Below are positions 25,279-37,571 of a stretch of DNA of 64,000 bases, one piece after another (position 1 is the first letter of the stretch; each line of letters starts with the position of its first letter). This DNA comes from Woeseiaceae bacterium (GTDB taxonomy: Bacteria; Pseudomonadota; Gammaproteobacteria; Steroidobacterales; Woeseiaceae). A program made the translations under genes and the position numbers. Under the pieces are notes generated by a model, which saw only the letters and a list, made by a program, of their open reading frames with translations, was not told the origin of the DNA and did not search any database. Location: assembly GCA_030065915.1 (NCBI GenBank), contig JASJCQ010000015.1, forward strand, positions 124,001 through 188,000, in the 5' to 3' direction.

Positions 25279-28071
25279 TTATTCGAACGTGTATGACGCT
25301 CCGATCATGTAGGACGAACCGTAACGCTGGTAGTCCTTGATCAGTTGGTCGTCTCCGAAGTTCGTGATCAGCGGCTCATCCGTCAGGTTGTAGCCCTGCA
25401 GCAACAACGTCAGGCCTTCGAGCTGCCCGGAGAAGTTGTAGCTGATCTGTGCATCAACGAGATTTTCGCTGCTGATGTCAGAGAAGAAGCGACCGCCGCC
25501 AAAACCGCCGACCTCACCGAGGAAGTCGGAACGATAGCGACTGCTGATACGCGCCGAGAACGACTCATTTTCGTAGTAGAACGTAACGTTGGAGACTTCC
25601 TCTGACAGTCCCGGAATCGGGATCGTCGGACCGTCTGCGATCGGCCGGATCGAGCTGTCCGTCTGCGAGTAGTTGCCGACAAGACCGAAGTTCCTGATCG
25701 CGTCGTGAATCAGCTCGCCGCTTAAGGAGAAGGCAATCTCGACACCGGAGATGTCGCCGCCTTCGCCGTTCTGCGGAACGCTGCGGAAGCCCTGCGTCGT
25801 GCCGAGGATGGCCGGCTCGCCAGTGTCCGGGTCAATCGGCAGCGGATCCGGTACGGGGAACTCGCTGAAGTCGTACAGTCTCGGCAAGGTCACCACGAAC
25901 TGCTCGATGTCCTTGTAGAAGTATGCCAGTGATACGTAACCGGCACCGTCGGCAAAGTACTTCTCGTACGACAGATCGATGGCATTGGCGACCCACGGCT
26001 CCAGCTCGGGGTTACCGCCACCGCCGCCCCAGGGACCGTTGCCGGGGTCGGTTGCGGTGATCCTCTCAACCTCGTCGCTGAAGGACCAGTCGACACTGGC
26101 GCGCATCTCGTCCATGCGAGCTCTTGCCACGGTCCGGGCCAGCGCGAAGCGGAAGTAGTTGTCGTTGCCGACATCCAGCGTCAGGTTCACGCTCGGCAGG
26201 AACTCGGACCAGTTGGTTCCGCCCTCGTTCAAGATGTTGCCGTCACCGGTATTCTCAGCCGCGGCGAATGCCCTCGAGAACTGGTCGACATCCATGTACT
26301 GGAAACCGAAGTTACCCTGCAGCGGGAAGCCGCCGAGCTCGGTGTCTACGCCGAACTGCACGTAGGCAAGGTTGACGTCTTCCTCTACGAACCAGCTCTT
26401 GACGACAACATCGTCATCGACGTTCGGGTTGAACGTGTAGATGCCGCTGTTGAACGCCGCGATCGGGTCGTAGCTGATCATGCCACCGGTAATACCGAGG
26501 AAGCTCAGGTCTGTCGTGCCCAGCGGATCAGGAATCGGCGCTTCGAGCGCCCCGCCCTGCAGACCGAGGAAGAACTCATCGACGTCTTTGTCCTTCTCGC
26601 GGGTCGCAAAATTCGCACCGATCTCAACGTTATTGATCGCGCCATCAAGCTCACGCTCGATCGACAACGCGATCTGTTGCAGGTCGTCGTTGATGTTGAA
26701 GTTCTTGTTGTAGCCGACCTGACCGCCCGGCACCTGGTCGCCGCCCCAACCCTGCGGGCTGGTCAGAACGAGGTTCGTGTAGTCCGTGCTCGAGCTGAAA
26801 ACAGCGCCTTCACTGGTCATCTGGAAGCCGAGCTCGTCGAGATCGCAATCCGGCTCCACGCAACCGTTCTGGCCGGTGCCAGAGTAGGTTTCGATGTCGA
26901 TGTCGTAGCGATCGACTTCGGAGATGCTCAGGTCAACCGTACCGACCCAGTCTTCACCAATGTTGAAGTCAACGTTGAAGCCGGCCGACAGCAGCTCGCT
27001 GTCTCGATCCAGCGCGTCGTTGCGCACGACGCCTTTCACGCCGTCGAACGTTCCGGATGTGACCAGGCCGTTGCTGGCCTCCGTGTTAATCGCGGGCACG
27101 CCGCCCCAGACCAGCGGCAGCTCGATACCGCGCAGGAGCTGCTCCTCGTTGAACGTCGAGTAGTAGATATCCAACGCCGTGGAAACCGTGTCGGTCGGGA
27201 TGTATTCAATCACACCCATATAGCCCGTGCGCTCGAGTTCGGCGGACCGAACATAGGGCTTTGCGCCGCCGATGATGGCGTTACCGTCGTCATCGTTCGG
27301 GAAGCCCCAGGCGTTGTAGCGTTCTTCCTGGCCCGGGTTGCTCATGTGCGAGATACCCAGCGCAATACCCAGCGTGTCGTCCATGAACTGGTCGACGTAG
27401 GAGACCGTGGCGCGCTCGCCGTCGTCGGCGGAGCCGGCGTTCAGTGCGTCAAGCTCGGTCCATTCGTAACGAATGTTGGCCGACAGCGTGCGGCGGCCGT
27501 GTTCCAGCGGACGGATCGTGCGCATGTCCGCCGTTCCGGCAAGACCCGCACCGATCAGCGACGCATCCGGCGTCTTGTAGACGACGACGCTGGACAGCAG
27601 CTCAGACGGGTACTGGTCGAATTCGACGCCGCGGTTGTCACCGGTAGAAACCTGTTCGCGACCGTTCAGCAGTGCCGTCGTGAAGTCCGGGCCGAGACCG
27701 CGAACACTCAGGGACTGGCCACGACCGTTCAGGCGCTGAACTGTCAGACCCGGCAGACGTGCGAGCGCTTCTGCGATCGACGCATCCGGCAGTTTGCCGA
27801 TATCTTCAGCGGACACCGCCTCGATGATGGAGTCGGAACTCTGCTTCATCATCATCGAATTGCGGAGACTACCGCGGAAGCCCGTTGTAATGATTTCCTC
27901 GATGACCTCTTCTTCTTCAGCCTCCTGCGCAAGCGCGGCGCCCGGCAGCATCATCGCTCCAGGTAGCGCGGCGGCAATCGCCAGAGACAGGGCCGTGCGG
28001 CGCACGGTCTGAAGAGGCAGTAGTTTTTCGTCCACGGCGGACGGCGCGGTAGTGCGCGTTGGTTTGACCAT
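25279..28071 (-). CDS. TonB-dependent outer-membrane receptor, maltodextrin-type
   Basis: A 930-residue receptor. An N-terminal extension precedes a long signal peptide ending AALAQ (about residue 49). The TonB-box-like acidic EEEEVIEEIITTGFRGSL leads into the plug domain (DIGKLPDASIAEALARLPGLTVQRLNGRGQSLSVRGLG). The beta-barrel fills the rest and ends with a C-terminal Phe two residues from the end (SYTFE). This is the TIGR01782 type of receptor common in Caulobacter, Xanthomonas and marine gammaproteobacteria for carbohydrate uptake. The surrounding amylases and MalQ make maltodextrin the likely ligand. A GGGGGGAA ribosome site precedes the ATG at 28071, and two LacI-type operator copies lie about 80-110 bp upstream. 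Confidence 0.93.
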   Translation of the reverse strand: MVKPTRTTAPSAVDEKLLPLQTVRRTALSLAIAAALPGAMMLPGAALAQEAEEEEVIEEIITTGFRGSLRNSMMMKQSSDSIIEAVSAEDIGKLPDASIAEALARLPGLTVQRLNGRGQSLSVRGLGPDFTTALLNGREQVSTGDNRGVEFDQYPSELLSSVVVYKTPDASLIGAGLAGTADMRTIRPLEHGRRTLSANIRYEWTELDALNAGSADDGERATVSYVDQFMDDTLGIALGISHMSNPGQEERYNAWGFPNDDDGNAIIGGAKPYVRSAELERTGYMGVIEYIPTDTVSTALDIYYSTFNEEQLLRGIELPLVWGGVPAINTEASNGLVTSGTFDGVKGVVRNDALDRDSELLSAGFNVDFNIGEDWVGTVDLSISEVDRYDIDIETYSGTGQNGCVEPDCDLDELGFQMTSEGAVFSSSTDYTNLVLTSPQGWGGDQVPGGQVGYNKNFNINDDLQQIALSIERELDGAINNVEIGANFATREKDKDVDEFFLGLQGGALEAPIPDPLGTTDLSFLGITGGMISYDPIAAFNSGIYTFNPNVDDDVVVKSWFVEEDVNLAYVQFGVDTELGGFPLQGNFGFQYMDVDQFSRAFAAAENTGDGNILNEGGTNWSEFLPSVNLTLDVGNDNYFRFALARTVARARMDEMRASVDWSFSDEVERITATDPGNGPWGGGGGNPELEPWVANAIDLSYEKYFADGAGYVSLAYFYKDIEQFVVTLPRLYDFSEFPVPDPLPIDPDTGEPAILGTTQGFRSVPQNGEGGDISGVEIAFSLSGELIHDAIRNFGLVGNYSQTDSSIRPIADGPTIPIPGLSEEVSNVTFYYENESFSARISSRYRSDFLGEVGGFGGGRFFSDISSENLVDAQISYNFSGQLEGLTLLLQGYNLTDEPLITNFGDDQLIKDYQRYGSSYMIGASYTFE

Positions 28072-28148
28072 CTGGATTCCCCCCGGGTTGGTCTATGACA
28101 GATTGAAGTTTCCACATCCTAAGAAAGTCGACGAAGGCCGGCAACCAC

Positions 28149-28162
28149 TGCAAACGTATTCA
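28149..28162. promoter_or_regulatory. Degenerate LacI-type operator copy, distal
   Basis: TGCAAACGTATTCA matches the palindrome at 16813 in 12 of 14 positions. It lies 78 bp upstream of the TonB-receptor start codon, 19 bp (about two helical turns) from the neighbouring copy at 28168. Confidence 0.55.
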
Positions 28163-28167
28163 TGCTT

Positions 28168-28181
28168 TGAATACGTATGCA
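28168..28181. promoter_or_regulatory. Near-perfect LacI-type operator copy
   Basis: TGAATACGTATGCA matches the perfect palindrome at 16813 in 13 of 14 positions. It is in the 281-bp gap between the TonB receptor and malQ, so it could serve either divergent gene. Paired sites on one DNA face suggest cooperative binding. Confidence 0.65.
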
Positions 28182-28352
28182 TAACTCGTACTGACGGCGC
28201 ACTGGCTGCTAAGTTACGCTGGCACCGAAGCGAATGCCTGAATCGAGGCGAATCAGGCACTTGAGTGTGGTCGGAGCGATCTGCGCCGGGGGGCAGCAGC
28301 GAGCTCAAGAAGACGGTTTTCCGGTCGTCGCCCGGCGACCGCAGGCCGCAAG

Positions 28353-29918
28353 GTGCAAAGAAAGAGCACGAAGATCGGGGATAAGTCATTGAACATAAAT
28401 TCTTTTCCGGCCAACAAGCGCGCCGGCGTCAGCCTGCACATTACCTCGTTACCCGGACCGTTCGGGATTGGCGAGCTGGGCCAGAACGCCTTACGTTTTG
28501 TAGACAAGCTAGCCGGTATGGGCATCGGCGTCTGGCAATTCCTGCCCACCGGGCCGACCGCGTACGGTGATTCTCCCTACCAACCGCTGTCGACATTCGC
28601 CGGCAATGAAAACCTTATTGATGTCCAGGACCTGATCGAACTTGGGCTGATCGAGGCCAAGGATGCCGCCGCATTGCGCGAATTGCCGCATGAATGTGTC
28701 GACTATGGCGCCCTGATCCCGGCCAAACAGGCCATCGTTTCACTAGCGGCCAGCCGCTTTGCAGAGCGCGCACCGGCCGCGCTCAAAGCCGATTTTGACC
28801 GGTTCGTCGATGCACACGAAACAGACTGGCTCAATGACTATGCGATCTTTCGCATCCTGAAAGAGCAACATGACTTGCGCCCCTGGCCCGAGTGGGAGCG
28901 TCGGTACGTCTACCGCGAGGAAGCGGCGCTGAACGACGTTGCGGGGTCAAATGCGGCCAGGATCGAGACGATCAAGGTCATGCAGTTTTTGTTCTTCAAG
29001 CAGTGGGCAGCCATGAAGACCTATGCGAACGAGCATCGCATCCGGCTTTTTGGCGATATGCCGATTTACATTGCGCTCGACAGCTCGGATGCATGGGCGA
29101 ACCGCGAAATGCTGCGCCTGGATGAGGCCGGCAGGCCTGAGGCCGTCGCCGGCGTCCCGCCCGACTACTTCAGCGAGGACGGACAGCTGTGGGGCAACCC
29201 GCTGTACGACTGGCAAAAGCACGCAGACAACGGCTTCTCGTGGTGGATCGATCGCGTCACGGCGACGGCGGAGCTCGCCGACATCGTCCGCATCGACCAT
29301 TTCCGCGGTTTCGAATCCTATTGGGCCGTGCCTGCCGACGCTCCGACGGCGCGCGATGGCGCCTGGGAACCGGGGGTCGGTGACGAATTCCTGACCGCGC
29401 TGAAGGGGTCGCTCGGGTCACTGCCGATCGTCGCTGAGGATCTCGGGGTCATTACGCCGGAGGTCGAGGCCCTGCGTGACCGATACGAGATTCCGGGCAT
29501 GCGCGTCCTGCAGTTCGACGTTGCCGACCCGGACTTCAGAATGGAGGACATCTCGGAGAATTCGGTTTGCTACACGGGAACCCACGACAACGACACCACG
29601 CTCGGCTGGTTCCTCGGCAGCCCGGGAGACATTCGGTCACCTGAAGAGATTCAAAGGACGCAGCAAATGGCGCTGGCGATCACGGGCGGCGCGCCTGAGA
29701 CCATCGCCACGGACATGATTCGGTTGGCCTTTTCCGCGGCATCGCAGCTCGCCGTCGCCCCGATGCAGGATTATCTGGGGCTGGGCTCGGAGGCCCGAAT
29801 CAACGTGCCGGGAACGTCCAAGGACAACTGGCGCTGGCGCGTAACGGATTCCCAACTGAGCCCCGAAGTCTGCGACAATGTGGCCGAACTGGTCACTGCG
29901 TCCGGTCGGAGTCTCTAA
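28353..29918 (+). CDS. malQ: 4-alpha-glucanotransferase (amylomaltase)
   Basis: A 521-residue GH77 enzyme of the usual length of about 500. It transfers alpha-1,4-glucan segments between maltodextrins in the cytoplasm, releasing glucose. Diagnostic segments are GPFGIGELGQNALRFVDKLAGMG, then IWQFLP-type WQFLPTGPTAYGDSPYQPLSTFAGN, RIDHFRGFESYW (nucleophile Asp), PIVAEDLGVITPEV (acid Glu) and YTGTHDNDTTLGW. The start is uncertain: GTG at 28353 gives 521 residues, while TTG at 28389 has GGGGAT at a good distance and starts closer to the first conserved block. It is divergent from the TonB receptor and shares the operator-containing gap. The glycogen cluster begins 95 bp downstream on the same strand. 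Confidence 0.94.
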   Translation: MQRKSTKIGDKSLNINSFPANKRAGVSLHITSLPGPFGIGELGQNALRFVDKLAGMGIGVWQFLPTGPTAYGDSPYQPLSTFAGNENLIDVQDLIELGLIEAKDAAALRELPHECVDYGALIPAKQAIVSLAASRFAERAPAALKADFDRFVDAHETDWLNDYAIFRILKEQHDLRPWPEWERRYVYREEAALNDVAGSNAARIETIKVMQFLFFKQWAAMKTYANEHRIRLFGDMPIYIALDSSDAWANREMLRLDEAGRPEAVAGVPPDYFSEDGQLWGNPLYDWQKHADNGFSWWIDRVTATAELADIVRIDHFRGFESYWAVPADAPTARDGAWEPGVGDEFLTALKGSLGSLPIVAEDLGVITPEVEALRDRYEIPGMRVLQFDVADPDFRMEDISENSVCYTGTHDNDTTLGWFLGSPGDIRSPEEIQRTQQMALAITGGAPETIATDMIRLAFSAASQLAVAPMQDYLGLGSEARINVPGTSKDNWRWRVTDSQLSPEVCDNVAELVTASGRSL

Positions 29919-30013
29919 CTAAATCGAAGAACTAAACGGGAACCACGTCCCGGACTTCACCATCTTCGCATTGGCATAATCCAACCCGAAATCGATGCGG
30001 AGCCCGTAAGCTT

Positions 30014-31303
30014 ATGAATTCAAACAGCCAATCCGACGACGCGCGTTTTGTCAGCCGACTGACACGCCAGACCGTTGCGCTTATTCTCGCGGGCGGACAG
30101 GGTTCGCGTCTGCACGAGTTGACCGCGTGGCGAGCGAAGCCGGGGCTGCACTTTGGCGGCAAGTTCCGGATCATCGATTTTCCGCTGTCGAACTGCATGA
30201 ATTCGGGTATTCGCCGAATAGGCGTTCTGACACAGTACAAGGCGCATTCGTTGATCAGCCACCTCGTGAAGGGCTGGTCGTGGAACCAGTCCCCGGTCGG
30301 GTCTCGTGAATTCGTCGAAATCCTGCCGGCCTCGCAGCGCGTCGGAGGCGAGTGGTATCGCGGCACCGCTGACGCCGTGTACCAGAACCTGGACATCATT
30401 CGTACGCACAGCCCGGAGTTTGTCCTCGTGCTGGCGGGCGACCACATTTACAAGATGGACTATGGCCACATGCTGGCCGCGCATGTCGATCAGGGCGCCG
30501 ACATGACCGTGTCCTGCCTCGAGGTCCCGCTCGAAGAGGCTGCGGGCGAATTCGGCGTCATGACCGTCGACGAGACGGGGCGTGTCATCAAGTTCAAGGA
30601 GAAGCCCGAGAATCCCGACCCGATCCCGGGCAAGCCCGGTTACTGCCTTGCGTCGATGGGTAACTACCTGTTCAACACGGACTTTCTATACGAGCAGGTC
30701 ATCAAGGATGCCGACACGCCCGATACGCAGCACGACTTCGGCCGCAACGTGATCCCGTCGATCATCAACGACTACCACGTCTATGCCTACGCATTCCGCG
30801 ACCCGGAGACCGGCAAGCAAGCGTACTGGCGTGACGTAGGAACGCTGAACGCTTTCTGGGAAGCCAACATGGAACTCGTGTCCGTGACACCGCAGCTCAA
30901 CATGTACGACACAGAGTGGCCGATCTTCACACACCAGGAGCAGGCGGCGCCGGCCAAGTTTGTCTTCGATGAACATGACCGCAAGGGTTTTGCCATCCAG
31001 TCGATGGTGTCCGGCGGCTGTGTCATTTCGGGCGCGCGAATCAATCGCTCGCTGCTGTTTTCGAACGTCCGCGTGAGCTCGTATAGCGAGGTGACGGACT
31101 CGGTGATCCTGCCTGAGGTCACGATCGGTGAGAGCTGCCGGATTCACAAGGCGATCATCGACCGCGGCGCGACGATCCCGGCCAACACCGTCATCGGCGA
31201 GGACGCAGAGGACGACCGCAAGCGTGGCTTCCGTGTCACTGACAAAGGCGTCACGCTCGTGACGCCTGACATGCTCGGGCAGCAGCTTCACTTCACACGG
31301 TAA
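30014..31303 (+). CDS. glgC: Glucose-1-phosphate adenylyltransferase
   Basis: A 429-residue ADP-glucose pyrophosphorylase of the usual bacterial length. It makes ADP-glucose, the donor for glycogen synthesis. The nucleotide loop [25 protein letters not shown] is at about residues 26-50, [10 protein letters not shown] carries the catalytic Asp, and EKPENPD is at about 201. A C-terminal left-handed beta-helix ([28 protein letters not shown]) carries allosteric control in this family. It leads the glgC-glgA-glgB-glgP-glgX cluster. GGAG lies 11 bp upstream of the ATG. Confidence 0.97.
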   Translation: MNSNSQSDDARFVSRLTRQTVALILAGGQGSRLHELTAWRAKPGLHFGGKFRIIDFPLSNCMNSGIRRIGVLTQYKAHSLISHLVKGWSWNQSPVGSREFVEILPASQRVGGEWYRGTADAVYQNLDIIRTHSPEFVLVLAGDHIYKMDYGHMLAAHVDQGADMTVSCLEVPLEEAAGEFGVMTVDETGRVIKFKEKPENPDPIPGKPGYCLASMGNYLFNTDFLYEQVIKDADTPDTQHDFGRNVIPSIINDYHVYAYAFRDPETGKQAYWRDVGTLNAFWEANMELVSVTPQLNMYDTEWPIFTHQEQAAPAKFVFDEHDRKGFAIQSMVSGGCVISGARINRSLLFSNVRVSSYSEVTDSVILPEVTIGESCRIHKAIIDRGATIPANTVIGEDAEDDRKRGFRVTDKGVTLVTPDMLGQQLHFTR

Positions 31304-31320
31304 CACTCAGGTACACCGGC

Positions 31321-32877
31321 ATCGCCAGCAAGCACGTCATATTCATTGCCGCGGAGAATGGAAGCCTGCCCGGAGGAAAGGTGGGCGGCGTCGGCGATGT
31401 CATTCGCGATCTGCCGCCGGCAATCGTTGCTGAGGGCTGGCGCGCGACGATAATGACGCCATCGTTCGGGCAGTTCCACCAGGAGCCGGGCGCCGAGCCG
31501 ATCGGTCGCTACAAGGTGCTGTTCGGCGGCGAGGAACATGACGTCGAGTATTTCGAGCTGGACGCGGAGATCCGAACCATCCTCGTGCACCACCCCATCC
31601 TCGCCCCGACCGATCCGGGACGCGTCTACCATGACGACGGCGCCTCCCGCCCGTTCGCGACGGACGCCAGCAAGTTCGCGTTCTTCTGTGCTGCGTCTGC
31701 GGTCTGGATTGCCGAACAAGCGTCGCCGCCCGACGTCGTTCACCTGCACGACTGGCATGCAGCCTACTACCTTGTGATGAAGAACTTCACGGCGTTGAAA
31801 TCGAAGCTTCAGGACATTCGCACGGTCTTCACGATTCACAACCTGGCCTACCAGGGTCAGCGGCCATTCGAAGGCGACGCGTCCTCGCTGGTCGCCTGGT
31901 TCCCGGGCATGGACTACGAGCCTGCAGAGCTCGCTGACCCGCACTCGCCGTCCGCGATCAATCCTATGGCGTTTGCGATTCGGATGGCCGACCAGGTCAA
32001 CACCGTGTCGCCGACCTACGCGCACGAGATCTGCATGTCCTCCGATCACGGCCGTGGCTTCTTCGGCGGCGAAGGTCTCGAGGCCGAAATCTCTCACGCT
32101 GCGTCCGAGGGACGCTTGCACGGCATCCTGAATGGCTGCGACTACGACGTGCAGCATGAGCGTCGGCCCGGCTGGCTGGAATTCCTCGAAGCGAGCGAGC
32201 AGACCCTGCAGGGATTTCTCGCGAAGGAGCCGGACGACCCCGTGCACCACAGGGCGCTCGAGAACCTGCGCGCATTACCGAAACGGCGCCCCATGCACGT
32301 GCTGTCCAGTATCGGACGCGTGGTCGATCAGAAGATGCAGCTCTTCTTTACAACGTTAAACGACGGCCGTAGCGCACTCGAGCACATCCTGGACCGCCTC
32401 GGTGACAAGGGCGCGTTCTTTCTGCTCGGAAGCGGCGACAAAGGCCACGAGGCCACCCTCGCCGACATCGCCGGAAAACACGCCAATTTCATCTATTTTC
32501 GAGGCTACTCGGAAGCCTTCGGTAGCATGCTTTACCGTTGCGGCGACCTGTTCCTGATGCCGTCGAGCTTCGAGCCTTGCGGTATCAGCCAGATGCATGC
32601 GATGCGCGACGGCCAGCCGTGTGTTGTGCACGGCGTCGGGGGACTCCGTGATACCGTCGATGACAGCAACACCGGATTCGTATTCGAAGGGATGAACCCG
32701 CCGCAGCAGGCCGCGAATTTCGTGGCCAGCGTCGGCCGGGCCATGGACATGAGGCGTGACCATCCGAGCAGCTGGGCCGATCTGAAGACGCGAGCGGCCG
32801 CCTGCCGGTTTGACTGGGCCAGCTCGGCCCGCCAGTACATAGAGACGCTATATGAGCACAATAGCAGCAGACACTAA
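31321..32877 (+). CDS. glgA: Glycogen synthase, start codon unclear
   Basis: A GT5 glycogen synthase of about 518 residues that transfers glucose from ADP-glucose to the growing glucan. The first canonical start in the frame is GTG at 31381, but it begins inside the conserved ADP-glucose-binding [13 protein letters not shown] motif and drops the essential Lys. In-frame codons upstream encode [16 protein letters not shown], the expected N-terminus. The frame between the stop at 31267 and 31381 has no ATG, GTG or TTG. I place the start at the ATC at 31321, with AGG 8 bp upstream, as the best match to homologues beginning SKHV. A rare AUC start or a base error are both possible. The C-terminus has the GT5 signature [29 protein letters not shown]. 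The 3' end overlaps glgB by 26 bp. Confidence 0.85.
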   Translation: MASKHVIFIAAENGSLPGGKVGGVGDVIRDLPPAIVAEGWRATIMTPSFGQFHQEPGAEPIGRYKVLFGGEEHDVEYFELDAEIRTILVHHPILAPTDPGRVYHDDGASRPFATDASKFAFFCAASAVWIAEQASPPDVVHLHDWHAAYYLVMKNFTALKSKLQDIRTVFTIHNLAYQGQRPFEGDASSLVAWFPGMDYEPAELADPHSPSAINPMAFAIRMADQVNTVSPTYAHEICMSSDHGRGFFGGEGLEAEISHAASEGRLHGILNGCDYDVQHERRPGWLEFLEASEQTLQGFLAKEPDDPVHHRALENLRALPKRRPMHVLSSIGRVVDQKMQLFFTTLNDGRSALEHILDRLGDKGAFFLLGSGDKGHEATLADIAGKHANFIYFRGYSEAFGSMLYRCGDLFLMPSSFEPCGISQMHAMRDGQPCVVHGVGGLRDTVDDSNTGFVFEGMNPPQQAANFVASVGRAMDMRRDHPSSWADLKTRAAACRFDWASSARQYIETLYEHNSSRH

Positions 32878-35044
32878 GCGGCATAAGGACGCCTTCCAGG
32901 CGTTGGTGGAAGGTAATCATGCCGACCCGTTTTCCCTGCTCGGCGTTCACCGCTCGGGTAACCGCCGGGTCGTTCGAACACTGCAGCCGCACGCGAGCCG
33001 GGTAGAGATTGTCGACGCCGAGGGTAGCGTACTTTCCGAGATGGAGAGGGCGCACGCCGGGGGCCTCTTTATCGGTGTCCTCCCCCCGAGGAAACGCCAT
33101 TACCTGCTGAGGATTACGAATGCGGGCGGCGACAGTTACACGATCGAGGACCATTATCGCTTTGCACAAACCCTGGGCGACATGGACCTGTACTACCTCG
33201 GCGAAGGATCGGACAAGCAGATCTACGAGAAGCTGGGTTCGCAGGTGCGGACCATCGACGGCGTCAAGGGAACGCGCTTCGCGGTCTGGGCGCCCAACGC
33301 CAAACGCGTCAGCGTCATCGGCAGTTTCAATGACTGGGATGGACGTCGTCACGTCATGCGGCTGCACCCGGCCAACGGCATCTGGGAGATATTCATTCCG
33401 GGCGTGCAGTCGGGCGACCAGTACAAGTATGAGTTGTTGGACAGCGACGGCCACCTGCTCCCTCTGAAGACAGATCCGTATGCGTACTATCACGAGGCGC
33501 CGCCGGGCAACGCATCCATCGTGTTCGAGAGCACCTACGAGTGGCAGGACCAGGACTGGATGAACCGCCGCAGCAGTACCCCGGAGATGGACGGACCGAT
33601 CAGCATTTACGAGGTCCACCTGGGCTCCTGGCGACGCAAGGCGGACGACCACAATCGTTACCTGTCGTATCACGAGCTCGCTGACGAACTGGTTGGCTAC
33701 GTCAAAGAGATGGGATTCACGCACGTCGAGCTGCTGCCGGTCTCCGAGCATCCGTTCGACGGCTCCTGGGGCTACCAGCCGATCGGTATGTTTGCGCCGA
33801 CGTATCGCTTCGGCGATCCCGACGACTTCCGCTACCTGGTGGACCAGTTCCATGCGGCCGGCATCTCCGTCATCATCGATTGGGTCCCGGCGCACTTCCC
33901 GCGCGACGAACACGGGCTGCGTCGCTTCGACGGCACGGCGCTCTATGAGCACGAGGACCCGCGCAAGGGCGAGCACGCCGACTGGGGCACGCTGATCTTC
34001 AATTTCGGTCGGCGCGAGGTCGTCAACTACCTGCTGGGCAGCGCGCTTTACTGGATTCGAGAGTTCCATATCGACGGCATCCGCGTCGATGCCGTCGCGT
34101 CAATGCTCTATCTCGACTATTCCCGCGAAGACGGACAGTGGGTTCCGAACGAGTTTGGCGGCAACGAAAACCTCGAGGCCGTCGAATTTCTGCGCACGCT
34201 GAACCGGGAAGTGCACGGCTACGGCGCGACCTCGTTCGCCGAAGAGTCCACGGCGTGGCCGGGCGTCTCGCGACCGATCGAAACCGGCGGCTTGGGATTC
34301 ACGTTCAAATGGAACATGGGCTGGATGAACGACACCTTGTCCTACATGAGCGAGGACCCGGTCCACCGCAAGTACCACCATGACAAGATGACCTTCGGGC
34401 TCGTCTACGCATTCAATGAGAATTTTGTGCTGCCGCTGTCGCACGACGAAGTCGTGCACGGCAAGCGGTCCCTGCTCGGCCGCATGCCGGGCGATGAATG
34501 GCAGCAGTTCGCGAACCTTCGGGCCTACTTCAGCAGTATGTACGCACACCCTGGCAAGAAACTCCTGTTCATGGGCAGCGAGATTGCGCAGTCACGCGAG
34601 TGGGCGCATGACCAGTCGCTGGACTGGCACCTGCTGCAGTATGGCTTCCACAGCGGCGTGCAGAAGCTCGTTCGTGACCTGAACCACCTGTATCGGTCTA
34701 CGCCGGCGTTGCACCAGATCGATTTCAGCGGCGACGGTTTCGAGTGGATAGACTGGAGTGACAGAGACAACAGCATCCTGAGCTGGATACGCCGCGATTC
34801 TCAAGGCCGTCACATCGCCTGCGTGACCAACTTCACGCCCGTCGTTCGCGAAGGATTCAGGCTCGGCGTTCCGGAGCACACGCAGTATCGCGAAGTGCTG
34901 AATTCCGATAGTCATCATTACGGCGGCAGCAATGTCGGCAACGAGCCGCAACACGCAGAAGAACAGGGCGCCCACGGTCGCCCCTACTCTCTCGTGTTGA
35001 CGCTGCCACCGCTCGCTACCCTATACCTGACACCGGAGAGCTGA
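32852..35044 (+). CDS. glgB: 1,4-alpha-glucan branching enzyme
   Basis: A 730-residue GH13 branching enzyme, the E. coli GlgB length. It adds alpha-1,6 branches to glycogen. It has the N1 domain typical of long GlgB (about 1-110), then the CBM48 domain ([20 protein letters not shown]). The barrel follows with Asp413 as nucleophile ([22 protein letters not shown]), Glu464 as acid ([13 protein letters not shown]) and [10 protein letters not shown]. The ATG at 32852 lies inside the end of glgA (26-bp overlap), which implies translational coupling. glgP follows after 19 bp. Confidence 0.97.
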   Translation: MSTIAADTKRHKDAFQALVEGNHADPFSLLGVHRSGNRRVVRTLQPHASRVEIVDAEGSVLSEMERAHAGGLFIGVLPPRKRHYLLRITNAGGDSYTIEDHYRFAQTLGDMDLYYLGEGSDKQIYEKLGSQVRTIDGVKGTRFAVWAPNAKRVSVIGSFNDWDGRRHVMRLHPANGIWEIFIPGVQSGDQYKYELLDSDGHLLPLKTDPYAYYHEAPPGNASIVFESTYEWQDQDWMNRRSSTPEMDGPISIYEVHLGSWRRKADDHNRYLSYHELADELVGYVKEMGFTHVELLPVSEHPFDGSWGYQPIGMFAPTYRFGDPDDFRYLVDQFHAAGISVIIDWVPAHFPRDEHGLRRFDGTALYEHEDPRKGEHADWGTLIFNFGRREVVNYLLGSALYWIREFHIDGIRVDAVASMLYLDYSREDGQWVPNEFGGNENLEAVEFLRTLNREVHGYGATSFAEESTAWPGVSRPIETGGLGFTFKWNMGWMNDTLSYMSEDPVHRKYHHDKMTFGLVYAFNENFVLPLSHDEVVHGKRSLLGRMPGDEWQQFANLRAYFSSMYAHPGKKLLFMGSEIAQSREWAHDQSLDWHLLQYGFHSGVQKLVRDLNHLYRSTPALHQIDFSGDGFEWIDWSDRDNSILSWIRRDSQGRHIACVTNFTPVVREGFRLGVPEHTQYREVLNSDSHHYGGSNVGNEPQHAEEQGAHGRPYSLVLTLPPLATLYLTPES

Positions 35045-35063
35045 GGCTCTCCAGGAGATCACT

Positions 35064-37570
<2,507 letters not shown>

Positions 37571-37571
<1 letters not shown>

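Noticed and set aside
26677-27966. 429-codon open frame on the plus strand
   Set aside because: It lies antisense to the TonB-receptor gene, which has clear plug and barrel features; no domain is seen in the antisense product.
31381-32877. GTG at 31381 as the glgA start
   Set aside because: It would remove the conserved [10 protein letters not shown] segment and the Lys of the ADP-glucose-binding KVGG motif.
32585-34069. 494-codon open frame on the minus strand
   Set aside because: It is antisense to glgA and glgB, both supported by catalytic motifs.
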